From Lotus japonicus (taxonomy: Eukaryota; Streptophyta; Magnoliopsida; Fabales; Fabaceae), in contig NC_080045.1 of the NCBI RefSeq assembly GCF_012489685.1, forward strand, positions 49,435,096-49,499,095: a stretch of DNA of 64,000 bases. Reading direction: 5' to 3'. Numbering within the stretch: position 1 is the stretch's first letter; each line of letters starts with the position of its first letter. The position numbers were made by a program, and so were the translations under genes. Shown in pieces: positions 35,354 to 46,559 of this stretch. The notes under the pieces are model-generated. The model was not told the DNA's origin. It was given only the letters and a program-made list of their open reading frames with translations, and did no database searches.

Positions 35354-36075
35354 ATATATGATTTTTACTAGTGGGGAACAATTAAGGGAGATAAATGCAA
35401 GAAAGAGAATTTTTCCGGCAGGCTACAAAGCCAAGAGACCCAATAGCATGGCATGTGATCCAAAGGAATTACACGTAAGTGAATTCCATAAGGGCGGGCG
35501 GGATGACTTAGGAAATGAAGATCATGTCCCAGCTAGTGTTCGAGCGAGTGCAGGATGACCGAGATACAACAATGAAGCAAGGTGGCCAAGAGCAAAACTT
35601 GCGCTCAGAAGCACCTTCATAAAGGTTTCCCACAAATCTGCAGAGGTAATGAAAACGTACTTAGTGGCTATAAATATAGGTGCGGTTGTTCACTTACATC
35701 ACATATTATTTATTCTTTCAATCTCTGAGCTCTTCTAAGACTATGAGATTCTCTCCTTGATCTCTCACTGACTTGAGCGTCGGAGTGTGTTTTGCAGGTA
35801 CCCCCCACACAATGGTCCAACAACTCCACTGTGCACCTCAAGCCATTCTTGACCGTGTTCCACCGGAGAGACTAAGGAGAACCCATAGTCTTATTCCGAG
35901 AAAAAAAAGAGTAATATTTTTATTTCTCTCACTCCTTTTATGATGAATACTTACAAAATGCAGAAGAATATTTGGTTATGCTCCTTTTTAACAGTGAAAG
36001 GATATCTGATTTGAACAATGTTGTGGACTTGTGGTTGAAGTCAAGTGACAAAGTCAAGTTAAACGACACCGGTGA
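35354..36075 (+). pseudogene. DUF789 exon 6 copy split by an insertion
   Basis: Bases 35354-35408 resemble the GDQCKEQD part of exon 6. After about 500 bp of foreign DNA the copy resumes at 35905 with a frame like FISLTPF..NTYKMQKNIW and a degraded LYSAADSWLK end, with stops. The upstream exons are missing here. Confidence 0.6.
35409..35904. mobile_element. LTR-like insertion in the DUF789 exon copy
   Basis: The first part, to about 35600, is related in sequence to 51420-51665. The second part has TATAAATATAGG near 35670, then a phrase with TGACTTGAGCGTCGGAGTG and TTTGCAGGTACC, which I associate with the leader of legume gypsy-type LTRs. Ends and target duplication are unclear. A solo LTR or LTR fragment is the best guess. 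Confidence 0.42.
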
Positions 36076-37040
36076 CAGTAAAAGGACAAAATACTCAGTT
36101 ATCACAATGTTTCATGCTTGGACGAAAAAGAATATTTTCAAGAGAAATAGTAGAATGTGATGCATTGAAGTAAAAAAAATTATTGTAGAGGTACAATGCT
36201 ACGTTAAGGAAGGCTTGTGTGAAGAATAAAACAAGGTGCAGTTGAATAAGCCCTACAACAAGTGTCAGATGCAAACCCCATATTTCTGCTAATAAGTTTT
36301 GCAACAAACATGGAGAACTTCTGGATGCTCGTATGGATACTATGTATCCATATATGAAATCTCTCCAAAACTAGGTTGGTTCCCTCTTCCATTGAACATC
36401 CTTTATTCGAAATGATTTTTTATTAATTTCTTCATAAAAAATATATTCATCTTTTGATAGCATAGCTTTAGTAGCATAAAAATGAAACTTAAATTAGAGC
36501 ATAATAAAAAAATGAAAACCAATAAACTCACTAAGTTTTCTAGAGTAAACTTTCCTGGTTTTGTTGGTTAATCTTCTACATTTTAGTTCTAGTTTGGTCG
36601 TTAAACTTCTCTCTTTGAAAATATATTCAATTATTTTTCATTATAGTCCCACAATCATTAACCTTCATGTGTTATGATTGTATTTCACTTTTTGTGTTTG
36701 TCATAATATGGATTAACAAAAACTTCCTCATATTGGCAACTATGCTTTTATATCTTAACTTTTAGCCTTCTGGATGATACTAATAAGAGACCATCCTTAA
36801 AATGAAGTGTTTATTTTTGGGTTCTCTTTAACTTTTCCTTTTCCTTTGATTATCTGATGAACATGTCTTTGTTTTGGACTTTACATTTTATTCTGTCCTA
36901 ACTTAAATAATAATTATTTAATATTCACCTTTAATACAAATTTGTAAAGGTTTAATATTCATACTCTACCGATTAATAGTAAAATATATTAAAATTATTA
37001 TAGTTAATTTTTTTTATCAATGTAGCTTTGTAGCTTAAAT
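36075..37040. repeat. Segmental duplicate of 33700-34690
   Basis: Second copy of the non-coding block that follows the DUF789 and PB1-like debris. See the shared landmarks listed for the first copy. Confidence 0.65.
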
Positions 37041-37800
37041 TTTTTGTAGTCGATTCCATCCTCTCAGTGACAAACATTTTTTTAGAAAGTATAAGAATGT
37101 ATTAATCACAAGCTTCACGAATGAAGCTTAAAAGGATAGAAAGATAGAGATATAGAAAGGTGGTCAGTACAACAAAAAAATAACCACGTCTCAGTGCCAA
37201 ACATATAAGAAATTTTTTGAATAGAGGTTGCATAGATTTTTTTTACCCTTAAATTCAATCATATGCTCTGCCTCAGTGGACCATTTTAATGAAAATTTTC
37301 AAAGATTTTTTAAGCAAAAGGAAAATGTTGAATTATAGCAACGTTGAGATACAAGTCTCTCGACAAATAGCCAAAAGAGACAAGACCTAAAATTTGTCTC
37401 CGCCAAAACAAAACTCATACCTACCAATGAAACCTCCAAAAATACACACCCTTAAACCAACCAATAGTACTAGAATACCAACAAAAGGAAACCAAAAAAA
37501 CAACAATAAAACCTAAAAGCACAAACCACCAGAGGATCAAAACAATTTCTTCTATCACAAAGAGTGACAATTATTATATTGATATGTGTGTGTGTTTATT
37601 TATTTAAATTTACATTTTGAGTTGGTTCAAGATTCTTGTAACTCTATGAGCATTGTCATACTAATAATATATGCAGGATTATTTTTTTTCATGTCCTTCT
37701 AATTGTTGTTATTTCTCTTAATTGATCAATAAGTGATTACTTTTTATAATAAATATTGTGTCACGATAAATAACAATGAGTTTTGAAATTAACATTTAGT
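37041..37800. other. AT-rich intergenic DNA
   Basis: No coding signal. A short region at 37080-37190 has the look of a decayed transposon end, but no repeat partner was found. Confidence 0.35.
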
Positions 37801-38780
37801 GTTTAACAAGTAGAGGAAAACACAAACCTCTTAATTAGAGAGGACGTGAGAGAGTTACACAAGAAGCAAATGGCAATTGACTGGTAGATTTGTTTCCTTA
37901 AATTTTGTTTCCTGTAATCATGTATTTTACAGATCTGTTTAAAGGAGCTAAATAGAAAATGGCAACCTATCGGCAAGAACAAAATTGACTACTTCATCCT
38001 GAAAGATCTTTTGAACTGCTATGAAGGATGGAGTGCATGGGGTGCTGGCGCACCTGTAAAGTTAGAAGCTGGTGATACTCTGATGCAGTACCATGTTCCA
38101 TATCTCTTAACCATCCAAATATATACCACTAAGTCTGTTGGACTTGGAGCTTCAAGGTAAGTAGGAAAACAATAATGCTACATGATTATATACTAAGTGT
38201 GTAACCAATTTGTGAGACTTATCTTCTTCTCTTATGGAAATCCGAGGGCGGACTACAATGTGATTGTTTTCGGCTATGATTCGTCCTCGAGTGAGGATGA
38301 CCTATCCAGATCATGAAGTAACAATTCTAGCAAAAAATAGGATGATTTTTCCTTGGTTACAAGCTATGGCCAAGTAAGATCATGGCCAACAAGGGATATG
38401 CTTGGTTACTTTTCTTGCAGTTCAATGAGACATCTCCACCTAGTACTAGGGTTTTGTTTAATCAGAATGTAGCATTTTAGAGATAGACTTATTGAAGCTT
38501 ATCTTTTCGAAAAAAGTATTAGATAGGCTCCAACAACAAGAGCTATTTGGTTTTCATCCAAATGGGTTATAAGTTCTACTGACAATTAATCCAAATTATT
38601 GTATTTGTATGTTTTCTCACATAGTAGATGTGCCATAATATGTTTCTTGTTTCAGATAAATGAGATGGATGAAAGCTATCCTACATTGATGTCATTGAAG
38701 AGAGTGGATATTTCACATCCGAGTTGGATGGTTGTTGCTTGGTGAGTAGAATTGATTATTCTTGTAATACTGAAAAATTG
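37800..38780 (+). pseudogene. DUF789 copy with exons 2-4, truncated
   Basis: The end of intron 1, then exon 2 (37933-38156, still open, with LKDLLNCYEGWSAWGAG), a degraded exon 3 (about 38243-38468, with an in-frame TGA and frameshifts) and exon 4 (about 38656-38741) can be followed. Exon 1 is absent and the copy breaks off in intron 4 near 38957. Exon 2 keeps its AG and GT borders. Confidence 0.85.
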
Positions 38781-38956
38781 TTATACTTGTTGATGAACAC
38801 TTCGACTTGAAGTGGATGCACCTACATGAGTTGGCGATTCTAGGTGTTTGTTAATAGTTACCAAAAGAAAAAGAAAACTCACTTTAATCTAAATTTGGTT
38901 TGTTATTTTGATTTCTTAAACAAGGTTGAATATATACCAATGTTTCATAATGATAC

Positions 38957-40315
38957 AGAAAATCCACACACCTAGGTGAAAGGTGGCTTTCTGAAACGCA
39001 AGTTTGGCTCAAGAATCACCAAAATAGACCATGTATAACGTGAGTTATGTCTCAGGGAAATTCGACATGAAAACTGGTGTTTTATTGGTAAAAAGAATCT
39101 GAGATTTGTTAGGGGAAGGGAAAGGCGCCATGAGGATGAGCACCCTTGATAAGTTTAGAGATTCTATGAAGGATCTAGAAAGAACAAGTCTCACTCTAAC
39201 TTTTCCAAGGATGCTCATCCTTGTGGCGTTCTTTGGCTTATCGATCTCAGATTGTGGTGCCTTTCCCTTTCCGGCTTACCCAATCCATTTTCATATTCAT
39301 TTTTCGCACATCAAATTGGGGTTTCTATTTGCACCAGATTAAATGTCAAATTTCTAATGTTCAGAACTTGAGTCATACATTTCCATTTTCAATGATTCTT
39401 GAGCCAAATTTGCATTTTACAAAGCCATCTTTGGCTTCGTTTTGAAATCACTCAATTCTGAGGTCCGTAGAGTGAGATATGGGTTTGGCGAAGAAAACGT
39501 GAATTCCGCATCTGTTTTATTGGAGTTATTGCTCCTACCCTGATTCCCACAAATTGAGGCTAATTTGAGAAATCAATTCCAATCATGCTTGATCCAATCA
39601 TCCAATTCTAAAGGGGGTTCATATCATAAACTGATTAAACCATATAACAAGAATTTGCTCCAAATTTATGATAGGATTTAAACCCCAAAGAAAGGTGAAA
39701 AGGGAAATAGAGGGAGAATTCAGCCACACAACATCACTAAACTAGTAGAAGTCTAATATCGAAAAAAGCGATCTGCCAAAAAGTAGTATGAAGAAGAAAC
39801 CAATGGAATAGAGAGGGAATAATGGAGAGTACCTGTGAAACTTGTTTGGCAACAGAATTTAATAAAGATTTCCATCGTGATCCATGATTTGAGGAAGTCA
39901 CAGTGCTCTTAAAGCTCTTAGAAGCATCTGCTTAGGGCAAAACAAGATACATATGAAACCATCAAACTAAGTATTGTAATTTGTATATAACACTCTAAGT
40001 AGTTATGAAAACTATTTCATTTCAACAACAAAAAAAACTATTTATTCTCTATCCTCCACATTTTGGAAATTTAGGGGCAGTTTACTTGGAGAAAATGCCA
40101 TCTAGTTTCATTTAACTTATATTTACTTTGGTTTATCTTATTCACCATACTAAGCAACGGGTAAAGGCTTATGGATACGACTTTTAAATATATAAATGTA
40201 TATATAATTATATATAACAAAAAATAAAAAGATAGTGTATAAACTTTTAACCTTCAATGTTAACGTAAAAAAACAAAACCGTCAAAAAAAAGTTAACGTA
40301 AAAAAAACCTTCAAT
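38957..40315. other. Unclassified insertion or intergenic DNA
   Basis: Similarity to DUF789 intron 4 ends abruptly at about 38957, so foreign DNA starts there. An imperfect inverted repeat with GGATGAGCACCC...GGATGCTCATCC and AAAGGCGCC...TGCCTTTCC lies at 39110-39280. The right limit is the target duplication of the retrotransposon at 40316. No frame was recognised. Confidence 0.35.
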
Positions 40316-40320
40316 GGTAT

Positions 40321-40599
40321 TGTTCTGGGAATGAACATTGAGGGAAGGTATAGTACCAAAGGGTAGAGAGATTGTGCTAGGGAGAGAGAGTAAGAGAGAG
40401 AATGCTGAATTTCATGTGTTATTTCATCAAATGAGCAAAAAGTCCTCTACACTTGATAGCTACCTCCTATTTATAGAGCTTGGGTACTACCTATTGGGCC
40501 AATTGGGCCTCCGAGGTCAAGGCCCATCTGAAGGCCAGGGCCCCGCCTCAGGGCGGGATACATGCTGGGCGTTGCCCCCCTAGGGGCTCGCCCAGTCCA
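40321..40599 (-). repeat. 3' LTR of the gag-protease element
   Basis: Same 279 bases as 45021-45299. The small open frame inside it (40338-40583) is repeated exactly in the other LTR and is not taken as a gene. Confidence 0.95.
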
Positions 40600-41700
40600 C
40601 TAGTCCACAAGACACCGAGCTCGAGGTACGAGAGCTAAGGGTGTCTTTTAAATGCTTTTACATATGTCTTACAGTACACCAGAATCTGCACTGCCAACAT
40701 GGCTTGAGCAAAAGGAAACTTGCATTTTCAGTTACCCAGTCCACTGACTTGACGAGCAACCCGAGCTGGCAAGTCCACTAGTCCACAAGCGGCGAGAACG
40801 ATTACTTCGTATTGGCGATAAGTTGGAGCAGGTGTATGATCGTTCGCCGGCGGAAAAGGTGGCAGGCATGGGTCATGTGCTGATCATTCAATCACCGACT
40901 GGCGGTAACCCCGGCGAGCGACTGAACTTTGTTGTTGGTGTCACCTGCCAGGCGATGGTGTTTGATCTTTATAATGGCGAGGCTTTTCGCGCTTTCCCAC
41001 AAACAATAACAATTGGGTTTGACAGCCAAAAGATGAAGGGCGAGCGCCCTTGGTCCGCAAGTCCACAAGCTCGAAGCAGGAGAGCGAAGTGTGTCTCCAA
41101 ACTGTGACCGTCAATCTCTGTCCCCTTGTGATTCCCCTAGCAAGTCGCCCGTTGCCACTTTCCACTTGGTACGGCGTTCCTCGGCTGGCGGTTTCGACCA
41201 ACGCGCAGGAACTATTCCCAAGTTTCTAGTTGCAATAGCTTCCCCGCCTAGAAGATCACCTAGCCACGCCACTTGGCGGGATCAACAAAGGATGTATAAA
41301 GCGTGTAGGTCGCCGACATGGCGCAAATGAAACACAAACCGCCAATAGCGCAAGGAAATACGCAAATACATGAATCTCCGATTGACGCGGGACCTAGAAA
41401 GATGGTGTACAAACGCCTACAAGATTAAGGAGTCGTGGTGGCCCGCTTTATATGACGTGACTCGCTGAATAGAAGCTGGCTCGCCTGATGACATGGTCTC
41501 CCGCCAATCTCCCCCGCATCCGCCCCTCGTAGCATCTTCATGGATCAAGTTGCTTCCTGGGCGAGCCCCCTAATATGGCGAAGGGACTCAACCAGTCCAC
41601 AAGACACCGAGCTCGAAGCATGAGAGCACAATGTGTCTTCAAGCTGAAGTCGCCGCCGCATCGTCCTCACCATCTTGCTTTAGCCTTATAAGAAATTAGT
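40600..41700 (-). other. Non-coding 3' part of the element with reused modules
   Basis: A phrase with AGTCCACAAG and, in most copies, CGAGCTCGA..., GAGAGC and TGTCT occurs near 40600, 40775, 41060 and 41595. The pieces look like recombined copies of one unit. No pol domain can be read on either strand. Confidence 0.55.
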
Positions 41701-41719
41701 TTGACTTGCTCGCCACTAT

Positions 41720-42055
41720 TTTGCGGTAGGTCGCTACCCTCATTTTTGGCGGTAGGTCGCAACCCTCTTGCGGTAGGTCGCGACCCTCTTGCGGTAGGTC
41801 GCCACCATTTTGCGGTAGGTCGCTACCCTCATTTTTGGCGGTAGGTCGCGACCCTTTAGCGGTAGGTCGCAACCCTCTTGCGGTAGGTCGCGACCCTCTT
41901 GCGGTAGGTCGCCACCCTTAGCGTGAGGTCGCCACCCTTTTGGCGACTTTTGTGTGTCTAAACTGAGTCTTACAGGTCGCCACCCATAGCGTTTGGTCGC
42001 CACCCTTTGGCATGAGGTCACCACCCTAGCGGTAGGTCGCCACCCTTGGTGTGAT
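41720..42055. repeat. Minisatellite with GGTAGGTCGC units
   Basis: A unit of about 20-25 bp built on TTGCGGTAGGTCGC.ACCCTC is repeated about a dozen times, with longer variants that include ATTTTTGGC. A minus-strand frame over it gives repeated RVATYRK and is a by-product. It lies in the non-coding 3' part of the retrotransposon. Confidence 0.9.
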
Positions 42056-42695
42056 CGTCCCATTTCGGGACGCAAAGTGCTTTGGGTTCCAATGGCCAGT
42101 TGGATTACCAAAGCGGTGCTCAGTAGAATGGGCAATTTGTACCCCACACATCGCCAATGAATCCGGTTGTTACGTGGGCTTTTCCGGGGCTAATTTAGTT
42201 CATCGTGAAACTTGTTTCACTTTGTAACTAAATCGCGCCATCAGGAGCTTGTCCCACCCAATAACAAACCGCTTATGGAAGTCTTCCAAGTTTCACAAAA
42301 CTTTAATGGTGTGCCCCAATTCACCCGCTCTTTCTCTTTGATCCGATTTGCTCCTCTCTATCTGAATCAAAACCAGTGAAGACAATATAACTTTTAATAC
42401 CAACTTCAAAATAAGAAAATTAGGAAATACAACAACTGAGAAGGGAATCAAATGAAAGACGGAGGAAAAGTTTGAAGGAATTGGAAAAATTTGTTGGCCA
42501 GCGATCTTAACCATAGCAACGCTTTACTCGCCAAACTTCCATGGCCAAAATAAAACGTGCCCACCAGAATTCCGCCGCCGGAGTAAAACGTGCTTGCTAG
42601 ATTCCAACGCCAACGGCATTCTCTCGCCGTCGAACTCCATCGCCAACAACACTAGCTCGCCAAAGCAAACGTGCTCGCCAGAATTTGCTCACCTC
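42056..42695 (-). other. Spacer between gag-protease frame and minisatellite
   Basis: This is where reverse transcriptase would be expected in a full element. No such motif is visible in any frame. The sequence is GC-poor to moderate and contains CGCCGGAG- and TCGCCA-rich patches. Confidence 0.5.
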
Positions 42696-44855
42696 CTAAT
42701 CGAGATTTTCATCCGAAGCTTCGATTTCATAACATCTATGACCAACCAACGCACTCTTCTTGCCGTACAAGTTAAGGCAATTATTGTAACACTCCCTCGC
42801 CATCTTCTGGTCCACTTTCAGCTTTCCCACCTTTCCACTGCTTAGCGGATACTTGACCGCCAAGTGGGCTGTCGAAATTACAGCACAAAGGCGATTCAAC
42901 GTATTTCGCCCAATGATGACATTGTAGGATGCTACCACCTGGAGAACCAGATACCTTACCTTCAAAACCCTAGCACACTCGTCTTCCCCAAATATTGTGT
43001 CTAGATCAATGTATCCCCGCACCATTACTTGCTCCCCCGCGAAACCTACCAAGGTTCCCGCGTATGGAGTTAGATCATTGTCAGTTAGTCCCAACTTGTC
43101 AAATGCATCACCATAGATAATATCAGCCGAACTACCCTGATCCAGGAGTACCCTTCTAATGTTGAAACTGTTCATCCTTAACTGCACCACAATCGGGTCG
43201 TCCTTATGAGGCTTTATCCCCTCAAAGTCCGCCATCGAGATTGTTATGTCAGGGTGTACGAATCCAAAAGCGACCTCATGAACGGAATTTACGGCACGAA
43301 CATGGCGTTTACGCGCCGCGTGAGTGTCGCCACCGCCGCCAAATCCCCCGGCGATGGTGTTGATGGTCCCGACGGGCGGTCCTGAGTGTCGAGCGAACGT
43401 GTCATCAGCCCCTCTTGTGGCGACAGCCGCTGATTCTTGTTTTTTCTTGCCCTTAGTGTCCGCTCGCTCCTCTTCCCGCTTGTGCGCTTTGTTTTGATCG
43501 CCTCCATTGCGCCACTGGCCTTGACGATTTCCTTGATATCCCGCCCGAATCAACTTGTCAATCTCCCGCTGCAAAGTCCAACAGTCATCCGTATCATGCC
43601 CGGCGGACTGGTGGAACTCGCACCACTTCTTGGGATTGGCGTCCCGTGGCTGATACTTTGGGGCCTCCGGCTCATCCACTAGATTTGCGTCGCTTGCCCC
43701 TCGGAGCGTATCCGATACATCTGTGTTCATCACCATATCAGTTTCCTCCCGCTGGCGATGAGACTTAGATTGCCAAGGCCGACGTTGTTCATAATCATCG
43801 CGCCGTGGATACAACTGTTCCTTGGTCGGTTTGAATACCGACTTCCCCTTACCCGGCCTCTGCTGTTCGCCTTCCCCCTCATCTTCGCCGCTCCTATCTT
43901 TTTTCACGCGCTTGGGCGACGTGTCGCCCTTTTCCAACTTCGCGCGCTTTCTTTTGAAAGCGTCGTCCTCCTCGTCGAGAATATAAGTGCTGGCACGAGC
44001 ACGCATCTCTCCCATCGAGCGCGCCGGCTTACGTGTCAATTTGCTGTTCAACCCTCCCGGCAGCAAACCGTTTTTAAATGCTAAAGCACAAGCTCGAGGC
44101 TCCTCGTCCTCTACCTTTACCGACGCCGCGCTATACCTTGCCATGTACTCTTTCAGTGACTCCCCTTCCTGCTGGCGAATATTGTATAGGTCATTGATTG
44201 TCACCGGCTGATTCTTATTTGCCGAGAATTGCACTAGAAACTTGGATGAGAAGTCTCTGAAATTTGAAATCGATCCACGCGGCAAAGTTGTGAACCACGC
44301 CATCGCCGTCGATTTGAACGTCGATGGAAACATCCTGCACTTCACCGCATCTGACGCCGCAATTATCACCATCTTCGTATTAAAATACAGAAGATGATCT
44401 TTCGGATCGGAATCTCCGCTGTAAGAATCCAGAACTAACGTTTTCATGTTATCCGGAATCACCACATTCTCAACATCTTCCGAGAACGGACGGAACTCAG
44501 CCACGGAGTCTGCTTCTCTGCTTCCATCATCTCGCTGCTCGCGACGGTAGAAATCTAACTGAGCCTGTAGATGCTCATTCCGCTGCTGGATGTTGCCAAT
44601 ACTGCGCATCAAATGGCGCCATTGCTCCTGTGTCACCGCCGGCTGTTGCTCCGGAGCAGGTGAATTCTCTGGTGAACGCTCCAGAGATCCCACCTGTGAA
44701 GGCGATGGAGGAGGTGGTGGTGATGGAAGAGGAGAAGGCGACTGTACTCCTGTCGTTCGTACCGGAGAATCCAGGTCCACACGATGAGGCCGCCGAGGCG
44801 GCGAAATCCGCTGTCGCATTGGTGAATGATGCTGCCTCCTGCGTCGAGTCTCCAT
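42696..44855 (-). CDS. Gag-protease polyprotein of a Ty3/gypsy (Tat/Ogre-like) element
   Basis: The protein of 719 residues packages element RNA and processes itself. A Pro-rich, basic N-terminal part is followed by a retrotransposon gag domain around residues 150-260 (SNFRDFSSKFLVQFSANK, then INDLYNIRQQEGESLKEYM). A CCHC-like knuckle, CEFHQSAGHDTDDC, lies at 412-425. The aspartic protease has VLLDQGSSADIIY with the active Asp near 572 and a VIIGRNTLNRL flap/end motif. DQG in place of DTG is usual for Tat-lineage elements. The frame stops just after the protease. I chose METRRRRQ as start because the relative at 62678 begins the same way; an ATG 16 codons upstream (44903) is possible. Confidence 0.92.
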   Translation of the reverse strand: METRRRRQHHSPMRQRISPPRRPHRVDLDSPVRTTGVQSPSPLPSPPPPPSPSQVGSLERSPENSPAPEQQPAVTQEQWRHLMRSIGNIQQRNEHLQAQLDFYRREQRDDGSREADSVAEFRPFSEDVENVVIPDNMKTLVLDSYSGDSDPKDHLLYFNTKMVIIAASDAVKCRMFPSTFKSTAMAWFTTLPRGSISNFRDFSSKFLVQFSANKNQPVTINDLYNIRQQEGESLKEYMARYSAASVKVEDEEPRACALAFKNGLLPGGLNSKLTRKPARSMGEMRARASTYILDEEDDAFKRKRAKLEKGDTSPKRVKKDRSGEDEGEGEQQRPGKGKSVFKPTKEQLYPRRDDYEQRRPWQSKSHRQREETDMVMNTDVSDTLRGASDANLVDEPEAPKYQPRDANPKKWCEFHQSAGHDTDDCWTLQREIDKLIRAGYQGNRQGQWRNGGDQNKAHKREEERADTKGKKKQESAAVATRGADDTFARHSGPPVGTINTIAGGFGGGGDTHAARKRHVRAVNSVHEVAFGFVHPDITISMADFEGIKPHKDDPIVVQLRMNSFNIRRVLLDQGSSADIIYGDAFDKLGLTDNDLTPYAGTLVGFAGEQVMVRGYIDLDTIFGEDECARVLKVRYLVLQVVASYNVIIGRNTLNRLCAVISTAHLAVKYPLSSGKVGKLKVDQKMARECYNNCLNLYGKKSALVGHRCYEIEASDENLD

Positions 44856-45000
44856 CCAAACCAGAAACGATGCAAACTCGATCGGAGAACCAACACTAGT
44901 CACAGAATCAAAATCAGAAAACCAGAGAATTGCCTAATCACAATCAGAGGTAACTTCATGCACAATCAATCCACGTGAATGGGAGTAGAAAGTTTTCGAT

Positions 45001-45018
45001 TCCCCACAGACGGCGCCA
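45001..45018 (-). other. Primer-binding site
   Basis: TGGCGCCGTCTGTGGGGA on the minus strand, two bases after the 5' LTR. TGGCGCC-type sites are known in plant gypsy elements. The exact tRNA was not assigned. Confidence 0.65.
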
Positions 45019-45020
45019 AA

Positions 45021-45299
45021 TGTTCTGGGAATGAACATTGAGGGAAGGTATAGTACCAAAGGGTAGAGAGATTGTGCTAGGGAGAGAGAGTAAGAGAGAG
45101 AATGCTGAATTTCATGTGTTATTTCATCAAATGAGCAAAAAGTCCTCTACACTTGATAGCTACCTCCTATTTATAGAGCTTGGGTACTACCTATTGGGCC
45201 AATTGGGCCTCCGAGGTCAAGGCCCATCTGAAGGCCAGGGCCCCGCCTCAGGGCGGGATACATGCTGGGCGTTGCCCCCCTAGGGGCTCGCCCAGTCCA
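45021..45299 (-). repeat. 5' LTR of the gag-protease element
   Basis: Identical by eye to 40321-40599. It should hold the promoter of the element; a TATTTATAG-like box lies near 45170 on the plus strand. Confidence 0.95.
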
Positions 45300-45457
45300 G
45301 GTATTAAACTTTTAAGTTTTAACTTTTTGACCTTAATAAAACAATTAACTTGCAGTTAAAAAAAGACTATGTTGAACTCATTTATTGGGCTTCTTGGCCC
45401 AAATATTTCTATGAGGCCTAATGGAATTTTCCTCAAACCCTAAAATGATGTTGGTGA

Positions 45458-45520
45458 TTTATCAATATCAATATCAATATCAATCAATATCAATCAATAT
45501 CAATATCAATATCAATCAAT
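45458..45520. repeat. ATCAAT/ATATCA microsatellite
   Basis: Imperfect ATCAAT and ATATCA units run directly into the Helitron 5' end. Confidence 0.85.
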
Positions 45521-45659
45521 ATATATTAGAAAAGAAGAACTCCCATCAGGCTGATTTAGTGACATGTCATTCTCACGTTAATTCTTAGTGACGTGTCATT
45601 CTCACGTTAATTCTCATAAAAAAAATTCCACATGTCATTCTCAAGTTCATTATCATAAA

Positions 45660-46080
45660 AAAATACATTTTTAAATTTTAGATTTGATTAGGATTTAAGT
45701 TGTTTATTTCTTGATTTTATCTTAATTTATTTTTTATTTATTTTTAGAGTATTAATTAATTTTTAGGGTATTTTTATTGAATTTTCGGATTTTTAATTAA
45801 TTCAGGATTTTATGAGTTTTTATTTGGATTTGCTAGATTTTTGAAGTTTTTATCTATATTTATTTAGTACCTTTTTAAATTTTATATTTGATTAGGATTT
45901 AGGTTGTTTATTTCATGATTTTATCTTAATTTACCTTATTATTTATATTTAGAGTATTAATTAATTTTTATGGTATTTTTGTTGAATTTTCAGATTTTTA
46001 ATTAATTCAAGATTTTATGAGTTTTTATTGTGATTTGTAGATTTTTGTAGTTTTTATCTATCTTTATTTAGTACATTTTT
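45660..46080. repeat. Two AT-rich units shared with the 25.7-27.5 kb array, inverted
   Basis: A unit with ATTTGATTAGGATTTA.GTTG and TTTTTAGAGTATTAATTAAT is present twice (from about 45670 and 45885). It is the reverse complement of the tandem unit at 25690-27550, as expected since that cluster is in the other orientation. Confidence 0.72.
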
Positions 46081-46559
46081 TTACTTTAAATTTGATTTAA
46101 AAGATTTGTCCTAATTATCTAAAATTTACCTAGATTACTCCTTACTAAATTTAATTCATCATGATTTAAATAGATTATTAATATCTGAAATTTTCATAAA
46201 ATATTAAAATTTTAAAAGATTTACCCTAATTATCTAAGATTTACTTAGATTAAATAAAAAACTAAAAATTAAATAAAATACCTTAAAATTTAATTAATAA
46301 AAACTACCAAATCACAATAAAAACTCATAAAATCCTTAATGAAATAAAAATCATAAAATTCAATAAAAAAATAAAATTTAATTAATACTCTAAAAATAAA
46401 TTTTTTCTTCACCTAAAATTTATTTCCATAACAAATCTTAAAACCGATTTTTTAAAGTTAATTTTAAATCTGAGAAACTTTTTCAGAAAATATTAAAATC
46501 TTAAAAGATTTGCCTTAATTATCTAAGATTTACCTAAATTGCTCCTTACTAATACTGCA

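Larger units (their letters stand above)
40321..45299 (-). mobile_element. Recent gag-protease-only Ty3/gypsy retrotransposon (TR-GAG/LARD-like)
   Basis: Two 279-bp LTRs, identical by eye, bound the element, with perfect GGTAT duplications at 40316-40320 and 45300-45304. On the minus strand the LTR runs TGGACTGGGCGAGCC to CATTCCCAGAACA. The 5' LTR is followed by TTTGGCGCCGTCTGTGGGGA, a primer-binding site of a kind common in plant gypsy elements. One long intact frame gives gag and protease. The 2.1 kb beyond it has no reverse transcriptase, RNase H or integrase, so mobility would need help from a relative. Identical LTRs imply a very young insertion. Confidence 0.94.

Noticed and set aside
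41720..42055. Regular short repeats that might suggest a CRISPR array
   Set aside because: There are no unique spacers of constant length; the units are adjacent and variable, and the DNA is plant nuclear. It is a minisatellite in a retrotransposon.
43437..44899. Plus-strand frames of 65-108 codons opposite the gag-protease gene
   Set aside because: They are antisense shadows of a clearly better minus-strand gene in GC-rich DNA.
40338..45283. An 81-codon frame found twice in identical form (40338-40583 and 45038-45283)
   Set aside because: Both lie inside the two LTRs, so identity reflects the LTR pair and not a duplicated gene.
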